Shown: positions 1-12,300 of the stretch, piece by piece
How positions within the stretch are numbered: position 1 is the stretch's first letter
Layout: the number at the start of each line of letters is the position of its first letter
Assembly (NCBI GenBank): GCA_017165825.1
Contig: CM029366.1
Coordinates: 23,410,342-23,474,341 of the forward strand
DNA: 64,000 nt
Direction of reading: 5' to 3'
From: Hepsetus odoe
Taxonomy: Eukaryota > Chordata > Actinopteri > Characiformes > Hepsetidae
Notes under the pieces: generated by a model
What the model was told of the DNA's origin: nothing
The model's input: only the letters and a program-made list of their open reading frames with translations
Databases searched by the model: none
Translations under genes and position numbers: made by a program

Positions 1-65
1 GTCTGCTGTTGGCCTGGATAATCTGCTACTTCTGCGTGTGGAAGGGAGTGAAGACAACAGGGAAG
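1..65 (+). CDS. SLC6 transporter exon a (TM4 end), partial at window edge
   Basis: Frame starts at base 3 and reads LLLAWIICYFCVWKGVKTTGK, the second half of TM4 and the loop after it. Phase 0 donor gtgggc at 66. The true exon start lies upstream of the window. Confidence 0.88.
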
Positions 66-241
66 GTGGGCACTTAAAAGTTCTACAAATAAAATATAGA
101 TGTTATCTCTTTAAATGTTTAATAATGATTTTTTAAAATCAGAAACATGTCTCATCTTTTAAGAATAATTAACTGACAAAACTAGTTTGTGACCACAGTT
201 AGACATAGTTCTGCATATATAATGCATATATATATATATTG

Positions 242-300
<59 letters not shown>

Positions 301-3300
301 TAAGATTATCGGGCCAATGTTTTATACATAATATAAGATCCGTATGTAGGAGTATTCTTTTTTATTTTTTTTATTTTTAATTTTCTAATTCCTTTCACAA
401 ATTTAACTTGTCAGTTTAAAAACAATTTTGCGTCATTTCATATATTGCAATATTTATGTCATTGTTTGTGTCATTTCATATATTGCAATTTTTAAAGTCA
501 GTAAAACCCTTTTTGACTTAGAGGAGTGGAGTCTGTTTCTTTATTATTAAAATATTACATTTTAGCAGCCAATATCCAAATGTTTTTTTTTTAATTAAAA
601 CTGATATCAATTGGAGTCTTATGCTTACTCTGTATCCACTGTTTGTCTCTTGTTCTCAGGTGGTCTATTTTACTGCTACTTTTCCTTATCTGATGCTGGC
701 AGTGCTGCTGGTGCGTGGGCTCACGCTGCCTGGAGCAGTTAATGGTATCAAATTCTATTTGTACCCGGACCCCTCACGCCTCTTAGACCCTCAGGTATCT
801 AACTGGTGAAAATGTTTCAAAACGTTTCTTAAACAGAAGGCAAATTGTTTGTATTGCACATTAACAGAGATCCTTTAATGTGTCTTATAAAGTTAAAAAA
901 CCAAACAAATATAATTTGTTTTGTCATAATCTGAGCACACAGCACAGCACTCAGTGAACCACAACAAAATGCATCCTCTGGATTTCACCCATACATACAC
1001 CGTTCAGCAGTGAGCAGCCATATCCAGCACTAGGGGGCAGCGATTGGGATGGTACCTTGCAATAATATTGGTATTGCATAATATTGGTAGATGAGTAAAA
1101 AGAAGCTAAAACATAAAACCAGACCAGTAGGGCTAAGGTGTAACACATCAGGTCAAACATAACAGTTACATAATAGTCTTAAACACATGAACCCTTAACA
1201 TGCTAAACCTAGTGTGCTTTTTTTTTTACCACTACCTAAGTTTCAGGATGATATCTTCTTTTTTAGGTATGGATGGATGCAGGTAGCCAAATATTTTACT
1301 CCTATGGAGTTTGCACAGGGGTTCTGACAGCGTTGGGAAGCTACAATAAATATGAGAACAACTGTTACAGGTACTAATCATTTCTGTTTTAAAAACACTA
1401 GTCTGCATTTTGATTCAGGGTTGTGTCTGTGTTTGAATTTTAAAAGCAGGCATGGATCACAACAGACTTTTAATGGAACATCTTGCCTTTTTATTTTTTA
1501 CAGAGACTGTGTGTACTTGTGCCTGTTAAACAGCATGACCAGTTTTGTAGCCGGCTTTGCCATCTTCTCCGTGTTGGGCTTCATGGCGGATGAACAGGGA
1601 ATGGACATTTCAATGGTAGCTGAGTCAGGTATGATTAGTGCACATGCATAAGGTCACCTAAGCCTAAAGACACTCTTTTTAAAAAATTACTATGAAATGG
1701 AGAGAATGATTGCAGTGGAAAACTAGATATTTTTTGAGAGCAGCAAAAAATAGGCAAGTGTTAATGAACTCCTAAACTGCAGGTCTTGCAACTATCACAA
1801 CTGTACTATGGACCAACGTAAAGACAGTGGACTTGCCTGATGATTCACCTTTTTTTATATATCATTTGGAAAGCCAGGTCCATGCACTTTCACCACCTGG
1901 GGTTCTTCTGGAAACCAGTGAGCCCTGGCATGGTTATTTTTACATGTATTGTGGACTTACACACTGTTGCAGACCAAAAACACCCCAAATAGTTTATTTA
2001 ATTTTTCTGCAACAGATAATTTACTAATCTTAGTTTATGTTTTCTCCCATTTTACTTGTCCTTTATTATATTTTTTATACCATTCAGTGTGACAAATATG
2101 CAAAAATAGACACTCAAACTTGTCCTGAGGCATCCTGAGTACTGTTTTAAAAACGCTTTCTTTGAAGATTGTTCACTGATCACTTTCTTACTGCAGGTCC
2201 TGGTCTGGCCTTCATTGCTTACCCACGTGCAGTGGTCTTGATGCCTTTACCTCAGCTATGGTCAATTTTCTTCTTCATTATGATCATTTTCCTTGGATTA
2301 GACAGTGAGGTAAGACTACTCTCAATTCATTTTTAACTTTTAATTAGTTTTATGAAGTGAAAGTGACAAGTTGTCATTGTGAAACACAGCACAACACACA
2401 ATGAACAACAACTAATTGCATCCTCTGTAATTAACCCATACATATCATGAAGCAGGGGGACTGTGTGTTGTTCACTGTGTGTTGTTCACTTCTATGCTAC
2501 TCCTCCTTTCCTGACTTCAAGTTAATTAAATTATTATATGTTTGTAATTTATTAAATAGTGAAAGGGGCTATTTTGTCATTGTGAAGACAGTAAACCCCA
2601 GCGAAATTAAACCTCTGCTTTTCAGCTGTACACACTGTGCAGCAGGGTGCAGCTATTTAAAGTGCCTGAGGAGCAGTGATGAGGATGGTACCTTGCTCAA
2701 GGGTACCTCAGAGCAACCTACTGGTCAGGGATTCTAACAATCTTCCGATCCTTGGGCCAAATCCCTAACCATTAGGTCACCACTGCCCCAATAAACAGCA
2801 ACTTTTTGTGTGTATAACAATCAATGCCAAGAGGTTTGACCTAGCTTATATAAACACTGCTTGAGAAACTTCAAGATAAAACCTCAGCAAACTCTGCTTC
2901 AGATTGGGATGAGGTTCTTAATAAGATTACCTTTTTTCTCTGTGCAGTTTGTATATCATGAAGCTCTGATAACTGCAGTCTCAGACATGTATCCCTCCTT
3001 CTTTCAAACTGGACATCGGCGTAAAATTCTGCTCCTTCTAATCAGTATTGCCAGCTTCTCTGTTGGCTTGCTGATGGTGACAGAGGTAAGAGAAGTGTGA
3101 GAAATAAGAGTAATAAAAGTATTTAATTCATTACATTTAACAAACACCTGCCTTTACTGCCTAATTAAATTTAAAATTAGCCAAAACTCGATAGTCTTGT
3201 TTATGTTCTTCAAAACATAGTAAAGTAAAGTTTGATTCTCTTTCTCTCCCTCTCTCACTCTCAAGGGTGGTCTATATGTCTTCCAGTTGTTTGACTATTA

Positions 3301-6300
3301 TGCTTGCAGTGGAATGACTCTCCTGGCCTTTGCCATCCTTCAGTCTGTCTGTGTAGGATGGGTTTATGGTAGGGACTTTAGCTTTTTTACCTACAACCCC
3401 AAGAATGCAAAAAGTTGAAAAAAAATAGCAGACAGTATGAACCTGCTCTGTCAGTTTCACTTAATTTGTTAATATACATCCATTCCTGCATCCCAGGCCT
3501 GCAAGATATTCCCAAAACATTAGGTAAAACATCTAAATAATGATGTGATATTAAACAGGTAATGTCAACAGGAGTTTGTAATTATGATTTTGGGTGTTGG
3601 TGGTCTAGTGGTAGGGTACTTGCCTATGGACCTTTGGCTCAAGAAGTTCCAGGTTCGAATCCCACCTCTGGCACCACCATCACTGGGTCCCTGAGCAAGA
3701 TCCTTAACCCTGAATTGCTCCAGGGGGACTGTCCCTGTAATTAGGTAAGTCGCTCTGGATAAGAGCGTCTGCTAAATGCTGTAAATGTAAATGATTTGGT
3801 ACAAAAGTAGTATCTGAGTCTTTAACTAACAAATATGCTCAGAGGATCCTAAGCTGTCAACAAATGAGTGAGAAAATGCCTGAAATATTCAAAAACTATG
3901 TATTTTATTTAACATTCAAATAACCTGAAGGAATCTCAGTATGTAAATGGCAATGATGCATACTTAAGATCATTAAACATTCAGAAATGACTAATTTTCT
4001 GAAATTTCACTATACAAAAATGAAATCTTATGTCAACCAAGTGTGGTTGAAGTGGTGTTAACTTCTCTGGGTTTCTCTGGGAGGAAGCCATCGTCTCTTC
4101 ATCAGGGCTTGTGTCAGTGCTCTTGGTAAATGTCATTTACATTTCAGATTTGGCAGCATTAATACATTTGAGATTTTACAACAGCATATGCTGCTTTCAG
4201 AATGACATCTTTTCAACAAGAGAATAGATCATTTCTGCAGTAATATAAAACAACAGACACCCTTCACACTGTCTGCAATAAATCTGTCAATAGATCTGCA
4301 TTTCTCATATCATCCCACCTTTTCTGATTTGGGGTTGTATTAATATTCTGAGTTGATGTAATAGATGGAATACATTTCAGCATGTCATGATATTGTGCTG
4401 TTTACTCAACCTTGATGCAATCTGTGTTTTCAGGTGCAGATCGTCTGTATAACAACATTGAGGACATGATTGGGTATCGTCCCTGGCCATACATGAAGTA
4501 CTGCTGGAAATTTGTAACCCCTTTAGTTTGCACAGTGAGTTAAATGCTGAGAAAAATTATTACATTTGCTGAAAATAAGTAAGCATATAGCAAGTCTGAG
4601 AACAGTGGAGAAAGTGATACTCTTCTGAAAGTGGTGAATAGTTAGAATTTCATGATGTTGAGCTTCTTTAGAGAAATTGGACAACAGCTGGACTGCAAAT
4701 GAAAATAGCCCACACTTTCTGACATTTTAACCCAGTGTCATGGTTATGCTCGAGAGGCAAGGCACTCACACGCAGGTCTAACTGGGACACGTTTATTTCC
4801 AAACTATGACACAAACACAACGTTGTAACTCACGGTGCAGACAAACAGTAAGGACGGTGAACGGACAACACTGGGTCGGACTGGCAGGCTATTTGTGTGT
4901 GGTAGTTCAGGTGCGGGTGATCAGTGGTGATAATTACGAGTGCTCGTGAAAGCCCGGTCAGTACTCCAGGGACGGGGACCTCTCCCCTGGCCTGGGTAAC
5001 GTGGTGGGCGTGACATCACCCCCCCCTCCAGAGGCGTCCTCCGGACGCCCCGTCCAGCGCGCTCCGGACCCTCGCCGTCCTGGCGGATGCTGTGGGGGTC
5101 TGCTGTGTCGAGGGGGTCGACCTCTCCGTTTGGGGGCAGGGCGGCTGGGGTGGTTACGGTGGTAGTCAAGCCGGAGTTGAGGGTCGAGTATGTCCCGGGC
5201 TTTGACCCAACTGCGTTCCTCCGGCCCGTAACCCTCCCAATCCACCAGGTATTGAAGCTCCCCTCGACGTCGTCGGGAGTCCAGGAGCGCGTGGACCTTA
5301 TGGGCTTGACCTTGCGCGGTGACGATGACAGGAGGGGGTTCAGCCTCTCCCACCGGTGCAGCCAGGGGCCCCGGAACGTAGGGCCTGAGGAGGGAAACGT
5401 GGAAAACAGGGGTTATGTGCATGTGATCGGGTAGCTTGAGACGGTAAGTGACTGGATTGACTTGGGCCTCTACTCGGAAAGGCCCAATGAACCGGGGGCT
5501 GAGTTTCTTACTAGGCAGCCGTAGCTTTAGGTCCCGAGTGGAGAGCCACACCCTGTCTCTGGCTTGGAAGTCGGGGGCCTTCCGTCGACGCCTATCGGCT
5601 TGTTGGCGGAAGCGGCGCACTGCCCGTTCGATGTGTGTGTGGGCCTTCTCCCACACGCGCTCAGCCCCTTGGAACCAGGTGTCGATGCTCGGGACATCCG
5701 TAGGTGTGGTATCCCAGGGGCAGAGGGGTGGTTGAAACCCCAACACACATTCGAACGGGGTTATGCCTGTGGAGGAATGGCGCAAGGAGTTTTGTGCGTA
5801 CTCTGCCCAGTAGAGGTACTCAGCCCAGTCGTGTTGCCGGTGGTGACAGTACGCCCGGAGGAACCTAGTCAGCTCTTGAATGGTTCGCTCGGCCTGACCA
5901 TTGGTTTGGGGATGGTAACCCGAGGATAACGAGACGGATACCTCTGTCGGATAAGATGTCCTCCGGGAAACCGTAATACCGGAACACGTACTGGAACAGA
6001 GCATCAGCGATCTGTCGAGCAGACGGAAGAGCAGCAAAGGGGATGAATCTACATCCTTTTGAAAATCGGTCCACCACCACTAAGATGCACGTGTGCCCCC
6101 CGGAACGTGGGAGATCCGTGGCCAAATCGATGGCCACGTGAGTCCACGGACGGGTAGGCACCGGCAGGGGTAATAACTTACCGGCTGGCAACTCACGAGG
6201 TGACTTAGTTTGGGCACAGGTGGAACAGGAGCGGACCAGAACCCGAACATCGGCCCTTAAGGTGGGCCACCAGTATTTTCTGCTCAGCTGTTCCCCTGTG

Positions 6301-9300
6301 CGACGAATGCCAGGGTGCCCTGAGGCCGGAGAAGTGTGGACCCACTTTACTAACCGGATGCGGTGGCGTTCCGGCACGAAGATCCGATCAGGCGGGCACC
6401 CTGATGGGACGGAGGTGCCCTCAGCTTCCTGCCGGATGTCCCATTCGATGTCCCATTGCACTGGGGCTGCCACTACCGTTGGGGTTAATATTGGTTCTGG
6501 CTGCGACACCCTCCCTGCTGGCTCGAAGTGGCGTGAGAGAGCGTCGGCCTTGTTATTCTTAGTACCAGGGCGGTAGGTCAGGGTGAACTCGAAACGGGTA
6601 AAAAACAGAGCCCATCGAGCCTGGCGGGGGTTGAGTCGTTTTGCCAGCCGGATATATTCGAGATTGTGGTGGTCGGTGAGGACCGTGAAGGGGTGCTTTG
6701 CGCCCTCCAGCCAGTGCCGCCACTCCTCCAGTGCGGCCTTTACCGCCAAGAGTTCCCTGTTGCCGATGTCGCAATTGACCTCCGCGGGGGTTAACCTACG
6801 GGAGAAGAAGGCACAGGGAAAAAGCTTCTCGGGTAGCTCGTGGTACTGCGACAGCACCGCCCCCAGACCCACCTCGGATGCATCGACCTCGACCACAAAC
6901 GGCCTATCTGGGTCTGGCAGCCGTAGGATAGGCGCCGAAGTGAACTTCAATTTGAGGTCTAGAAAGGCCGCTCGTGCCTCGGGCGTCCAGCCGAGGCGGG
7001 AAGGTTTTCCCTTTAGCAGGGCGGTTAAAGGGGCTGTCGTGGCACTAAAGTTTTGAATAAACCGCCTATAGAAATTGGCGAACCCAAGAAAGCTTTGTAA
7101 CTGTCTGATGGTGCGGGGCTCCGGCCAGCTGGTAACAGCCGTCACCTTTTGGTGTTCCATCTCGACTCCCTTTGTCCCGATTCGGTAGCCCAAAAAGGAA
7201 ACCTCTGTGAGATGGAACTGGCACTTCTCCGCCTTGACGTACAACCCATGCTTGAGGAGGCGGGAAAGGACCTGGCGTACCTGGGTGACATGGGAGTCGT
7301 AGTTCTTGGAATAAATCAGGATGTCGTCCATGTAGGCGACTACAAACCGACCCAACATGTCCCTCAGGACGTCGTTGATAAACGACTGGAAGACGGAGGG
7401 GGCGTTTTTGAGGCCATACGGCATTACTCTGTACATATAATGACCTGTCGCCGTGCTAAAGGCCGTCTTCCACTCGTCGCCCTCCCGAATCCTCACCAGG
7501 TTGTACGCACTGCAGAGATCCAATTTGGTAAAAATGGTGGCCCCTCGAAGTTGCTCGAGGGCTGACGGAACTAGTGGGAGAGGGTAGCGGAATTTAACTG
7601 TGATGGCATTCAGTCCCCGAAAATCGATGCAAGGCCGGAGTCCGCCGTCCTTCTTCTGCACGAAGAAAAACCCCGCGGAGGCTGGCGATGTGGACGGTAC
7701 GATGAACCCCTGTCGAAGGGCCTCTGCAATATACTCCTCCATCGCTCTCGTCTCGGGCTCGGAGAGCGGATAGATGCGAGAGCGAGGAGGAGTGGCCCCT
7801 GGCTGGAGTTCAATCGCACAGTCCCATGGCCGGTGAGGAGGGAGTTGAGTGGACCTCTTTGCACTGAACACCTCACTCATTGAACGGTATTCGACCGGGA
7901 TAGACAATGGAATGTGAGCCAGTGGGCTCTCCACAGACGTGGAGAGGCACGGGAGTGAAGCGTTACAGTGCAAAGAGCACTCCGGGGACCAGGACCTGAT
8001 TTCCCCTGTCCTCCAGTCTAGGACCGGGTTGTGGGAACTCAGCCACGGGATGCCCAGTACGATTCCGTGATCTGAAAGCGGCAGTACGAACAGGGACAAG
8101 GTTTCAGTGTGCGTAGACAGCTGCCTCCCATCGGCTGCCCTCACGGACACGGTGTGTGATAGGGGATACAGAGGGACGTGCAGTTGGGTAGCTACCGTGG
8201 GGGAGATGAAGTTGCCAGCCGACCCAGAATCAATCAATGCTGAAACACACAAACAGACATCAGCACAGCGTACAGATACTTGAACAGAAAATTGATGAGC
8301 TAATTCAGGAAGCGGTTTAATTATTGTGCGTTTCTTGGCTGCCAGGGCGCAGTCCTTTCGCCCATGTCCTGGCTCGCCACAGTACAAGCAGAGCCCATTG
8401 TGGATGCGGCGTTCCCTCTCTGCCCCAGAGAGGTGAATCCGGCCCAGATCCATGGGCTCAGGGGGACTGCGGTCGTTGCGTGGACTGACGGCCGTGAACC
8501 CGGGGGGCGCTGCTGCGCGGCTTGGGCTTGGCTCCCACGTGGGCCCGGTGCTTCGGCGTTTATGCTGGTCGAGCCGAATCGCCAGGGTGAAGAGTTCATT
8601 CAGGCTTAATCCCTCGTCTCGGCAGGCGAGTTCTCGCTGAATGTCCGCGTGAAGGCCGGCCCGAAACACCGCCATTAAAGCAGGGTCGCTCCAACCGCTG
8701 CCAGTCGCGGTAATGCGGAAGTCAAGGGCATATTCCGCGACGGAGCCGGTTCCCTGCTTCATGCGCAGCAAGCGATCCCCCTGGGACTGACCGTGAGCGG
8801 GGTGATCGAAAACCGCCCGAAAAGCGGACGAAAAGCGATCGTATGTGCTCACGGTCTCGCCACCGCTTGCCCAGACCGCCGTTCCCCACTCAGCTGCGCG
8901 ACCGGTAAGCCTTCCGATCACTGCTTTTATCTTCTCTACCTCCGTTAACCAGGGAAATTGTCCAAAGTACATGTCAAACGTAACCAAAAACGCTGCACAC
9001 GCACCTGGGTTGCCCGCGTAGCGTTCTGGTAGAGCGATGTGGCTTACCGGCGGGGCGGACGGTTGGGCGAAAGGCGGAGGCGGAAAGGCCACGGCGGCTG
9101 CCCGGTGTCCTCGGTCCGAGATGGTTAGCTGCTCCAGTTGGTGTTGGATGTCGTCCAACCTGGAAGTCACTCGCCCAAGGATCCCCTCGTGATCTCGGAT
9201 CCGCTGCCGAAGCTCCATGTCCGCTATTTCGTCCGGAAAAATTCCACCCGTTGCGCCTTGCTGCTCGAAGGTCCGTTCATCTGTCATGGTTATGCTCGAG

Positions 9301-12300
9301 AGGCAGGGCACTCACACGCAGGTCTAACTGGGACACGTTTATTTCCAAACTATGACACAAACACAACGTTGTAACTCACGGTGCAGACAAACAGTAAGGA
9401 CGGTGAACGGACAACACTGGGTCGGACTGGCAGGCTATTTGTGTGTGGTAGTTCAGGTGCGGGTGATCAGTGGTGATAATTACGAGTGCTCGTGAAAGCC
9501 CGGTCAGTACTCCGGGGACGGGGACCTCTCCCCTGGCCTGGGTAACGTGGTGGGCGTGACACCCAGCTTATTTCACTATCAATGAGTAGAATGTTTTTCT
9601 GGAGACACAAGATGAGAATAGATTAAATTCTTCTACAAATCACTGACATCTTGCTTTCCACTACCATCTACAAAAAAAACAAAAAAACAACAACAACAAA
9701 AAAAAGATCAACATGCAGTGCTGGACTAAATGACTGCAGGCCAGTAACTGACTTTTGTTGTCAAGAAAGTCTTGCACACCTGAACTTACTTGAAGGCCAT
9801 TAAACACTTCTTGCTTGTTTTTCAGTTCCCATATAGACTAGACTACAGGTCTGTTAAGGATGCAGCCAACCTGACCCTGCCAGTCCAGGCACTGTTTGTG
9901 CACTGCAGCTTGACTGTTAACACTATTATACCAGAGCTCTTGCAGGTCAAAATGTTCTAGGTGTTTGTGACAGTTCCCATCTGCTGATTCCCTGAAGAGA
10001 GAGCTGGTGCTGCCAAGAAAACACCTTTTAGTTATCTGGACCCTTATCATTGGAGTACCACAGTCACCCCTTGTCTTCAGTCTTTGTATCAGTGATGGCA
10101 AAAAAACACTGTACAGATCCTGTTTAAAGGATTACACGTCCATCATAAATAATGACAAGTCATGAGGCCATTACAGACAAAATGGTGGTGGATTTTACAA
10201 GGAACCACTCTTCCCTGTCCCAGCTCAGCCTTAGCTGATGTGTTTTTCTTTTGTTTTTTTTTTAAAGAACTGAAGGTCCTTATTCATGTTCATATTCATT
10301 GATCTGACGTAGGAAAGGAATATAGATTTACCAAGAATTTCCTTCTGAGTCAGCTGAGAAAATTCTTGAAGCTGAAGTTCAACCTGCTAAAGTCCCCTTC
10401 ATGTAGATCTACACAGCAATCATTTACATTTACATTTTCATCTTATCCAGAGCGACTTACAACAGTGCTTTATTTCCACATTAGATCATCATCGTCTTGC
10501 TAACCAGCATAGATCAGTAACTGCCGATTAGCTATTACCACCTAAGAACAAACTAAGAGCCCTTGTGACAAATTTATGCACTACACACTTTTTTTTTTTT
10601 TGGACAGGAAAGAGAGTAGAGGTTTTTTTAGACGGGAAAGAGAGTAGAGGTTTTTTTAGACAGGAAAGAGAGTAGAGGTTTAAGGAGAGAAGGAGCAGGG
10701 GTAGGAGAGTAGATGGTTTGGGAGAGTTAGTCCCTCAGAAATTCCATGAACAGGTGGGTCTTTAATCGACGTTTGAAGACAGTGAGGGACTCAGCAGTTC
10801 TGACCATCAGGGGGAGTTTGTTCCACCACTGGGGGGCCAGAACCGAGAAGAGTCTTGATGCTTGTCTTCCTATTTTTTTTCAACGGTGGGGGTTCAAGAC
10901 GAGCAGTGCTTGATGTTCTGAGGGGACGAGAAGAGACACGGTGTTTGATTAGAGCAGACAGGTAAGGTGCAAGGCTGTTAGTAGCCTTGTAAGCAAGAGT
11001 TAGAGTTTTAAACCTGATACGAGCAGCCACCGGCAGCCAGTGTAGGTCCCGCAGCAGAGGAGTGGATGAAGAGATACTACCCAATCACTGATACTACCCT
11101 TCCTTCGTCGTATAAGTGTAAGATTATAGCCAGTGTTTCACATCATAGGTCACATCACTTCTAGCCACTTCTCTCTGGTGGAAGAATAAGGGCCAACAAA
11201 GTCAGCATGGCTAGACTAACAACTTATTTCTCAGTGCTTAGTGCATTAACCACATTGCATACCTTGCACTTTAAACTAAGATTCAAACATATACTTTAAT
11301 GTAGCCAATATCTCTGTTGTTCTGTATACTATTATTATATAAGGGTGGTGGTGGTGGTCTAGTGGTAGGGTACTTGCCTATGGACCTATGGCTCAAGAGG
11401 TCCCAGGTTCAAATCCCACCTCTAGCACTACCACCACTGGGTCCCTGAGCAAGACCCTTAACCCTGCGTTGCCCCAGGGGGGACTTTCCCTGTAATCAGG
11501 ACATGGAAGTCACTCTGGATAAGAGCGTCTGCTAAATGCTGCAAAATGTAAATACTGCAAATGAAAACTGAAGTTATATCTCTTCAGACCCCCATTCTTT
11601 TTTATTTTTCTTAGCTAGCTATACATCAGTTTGTGACTCCTGTCACCAACATGTGTTTTTCTGCGAAAAATGGATGAGATCTTCTGAACTGCTTTTAGCT
11701 TTGATTGTGAGATAAAGTCTGCCTTCTTATTCAGTCTCCTCATGCCCATTACTATCTCTGCCTTTTCTCTTATTTCCCCAGGGCACTTTTATATTCTCCT
11801 TGGTGAAATACACCCCTTTGAAGTTCAATAACATATATGAGTACCCATGGTGGGGATATGCCATTGGAGGATTCTTCACACTCTCCTCCACCCTGGTGGT
11901 CCCCTTTTGGATGGTGTATGCAATTTGCACTACCACTGGATCTATGCGTCAGGTAAATTAACATGTATCTTATTTGTAATTAGTCAGCCGTGTGAACAAC
12001 TGTATTGAAAATGACAGTCAACCAACCTAGAGATAGCAGGGACTATAGCCATAAAGCCAGAGTCACAAATATGTCCTTCAAAAATGAAAGTCTAGTTTGG
12101 TGTTGTATTTTAACCACTAAGCAAGTGCACTGTTCCTAAAAATGGAAGGATATTTTAAGTTCAGTGATCTAATGTGCCCTGGCAAAATGTTTTCTTTTTA
12201 AAGTTAAGCTATTTTGCTTCTCATGCTATTATTTATTATGCTTAGTATGAAAATATACAATACAATAGAGACATTCTGATTAGTGGAATAGTGCAAAACT

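Larger units (their letters stand above)
4736..9561 (-). mobile_element. Ty3/gypsy chromovirus (Tf1/sushi-like) LTR retrotransposon, recent insertion
   Basis: A 4826-bp element on the minus strand inside the transporter intron. It has two 280-bp LTRs with TG...CA ends and a 5-bp target duplication cccag (4731-4735 and 9562-9566). One long gag-pro-RT-RNase H-integrase frame ends in a chromodomain, which places it in the chromoviruses. There is no tRNA primer site (no TGG start) after the 5' LTR. A site complementary to the LTR's own predicted RNA start is found instead. A polypurine tract precedes the 3' LTR. The LTRs differ at two positions that I can find (A/G near 4760/9306 and near 4970/9515), so the insertion is young. 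The integrase frame is broken near 5940, so this copy is not autonomous. Confidence 0.95.

Noticed and set aside
189..380. 63-residue frame with a run of Cys-Val
   Set aside because: It is only a translated (TG)n microsatellite with flanks.
3592..3700. tRNA gene-like A and B boxes
   Set aside because: They are SINE heads, repeated with the same body at 11344, 26721 and 49029; no complete cloverleaf or acceptor stem.
5087..5929. Plus-strand frames over the integrase region
   Set aside because: Shadows of the GC-rich minus-strand pol gene; no homology of their own. The same holds for other plus-strand frames between 6220 and 9374.
9838..10101. 87-residue minus-strand frame
   Set aside because: Lies antisense to the decayed LINE region and matches no family; treated as chance.
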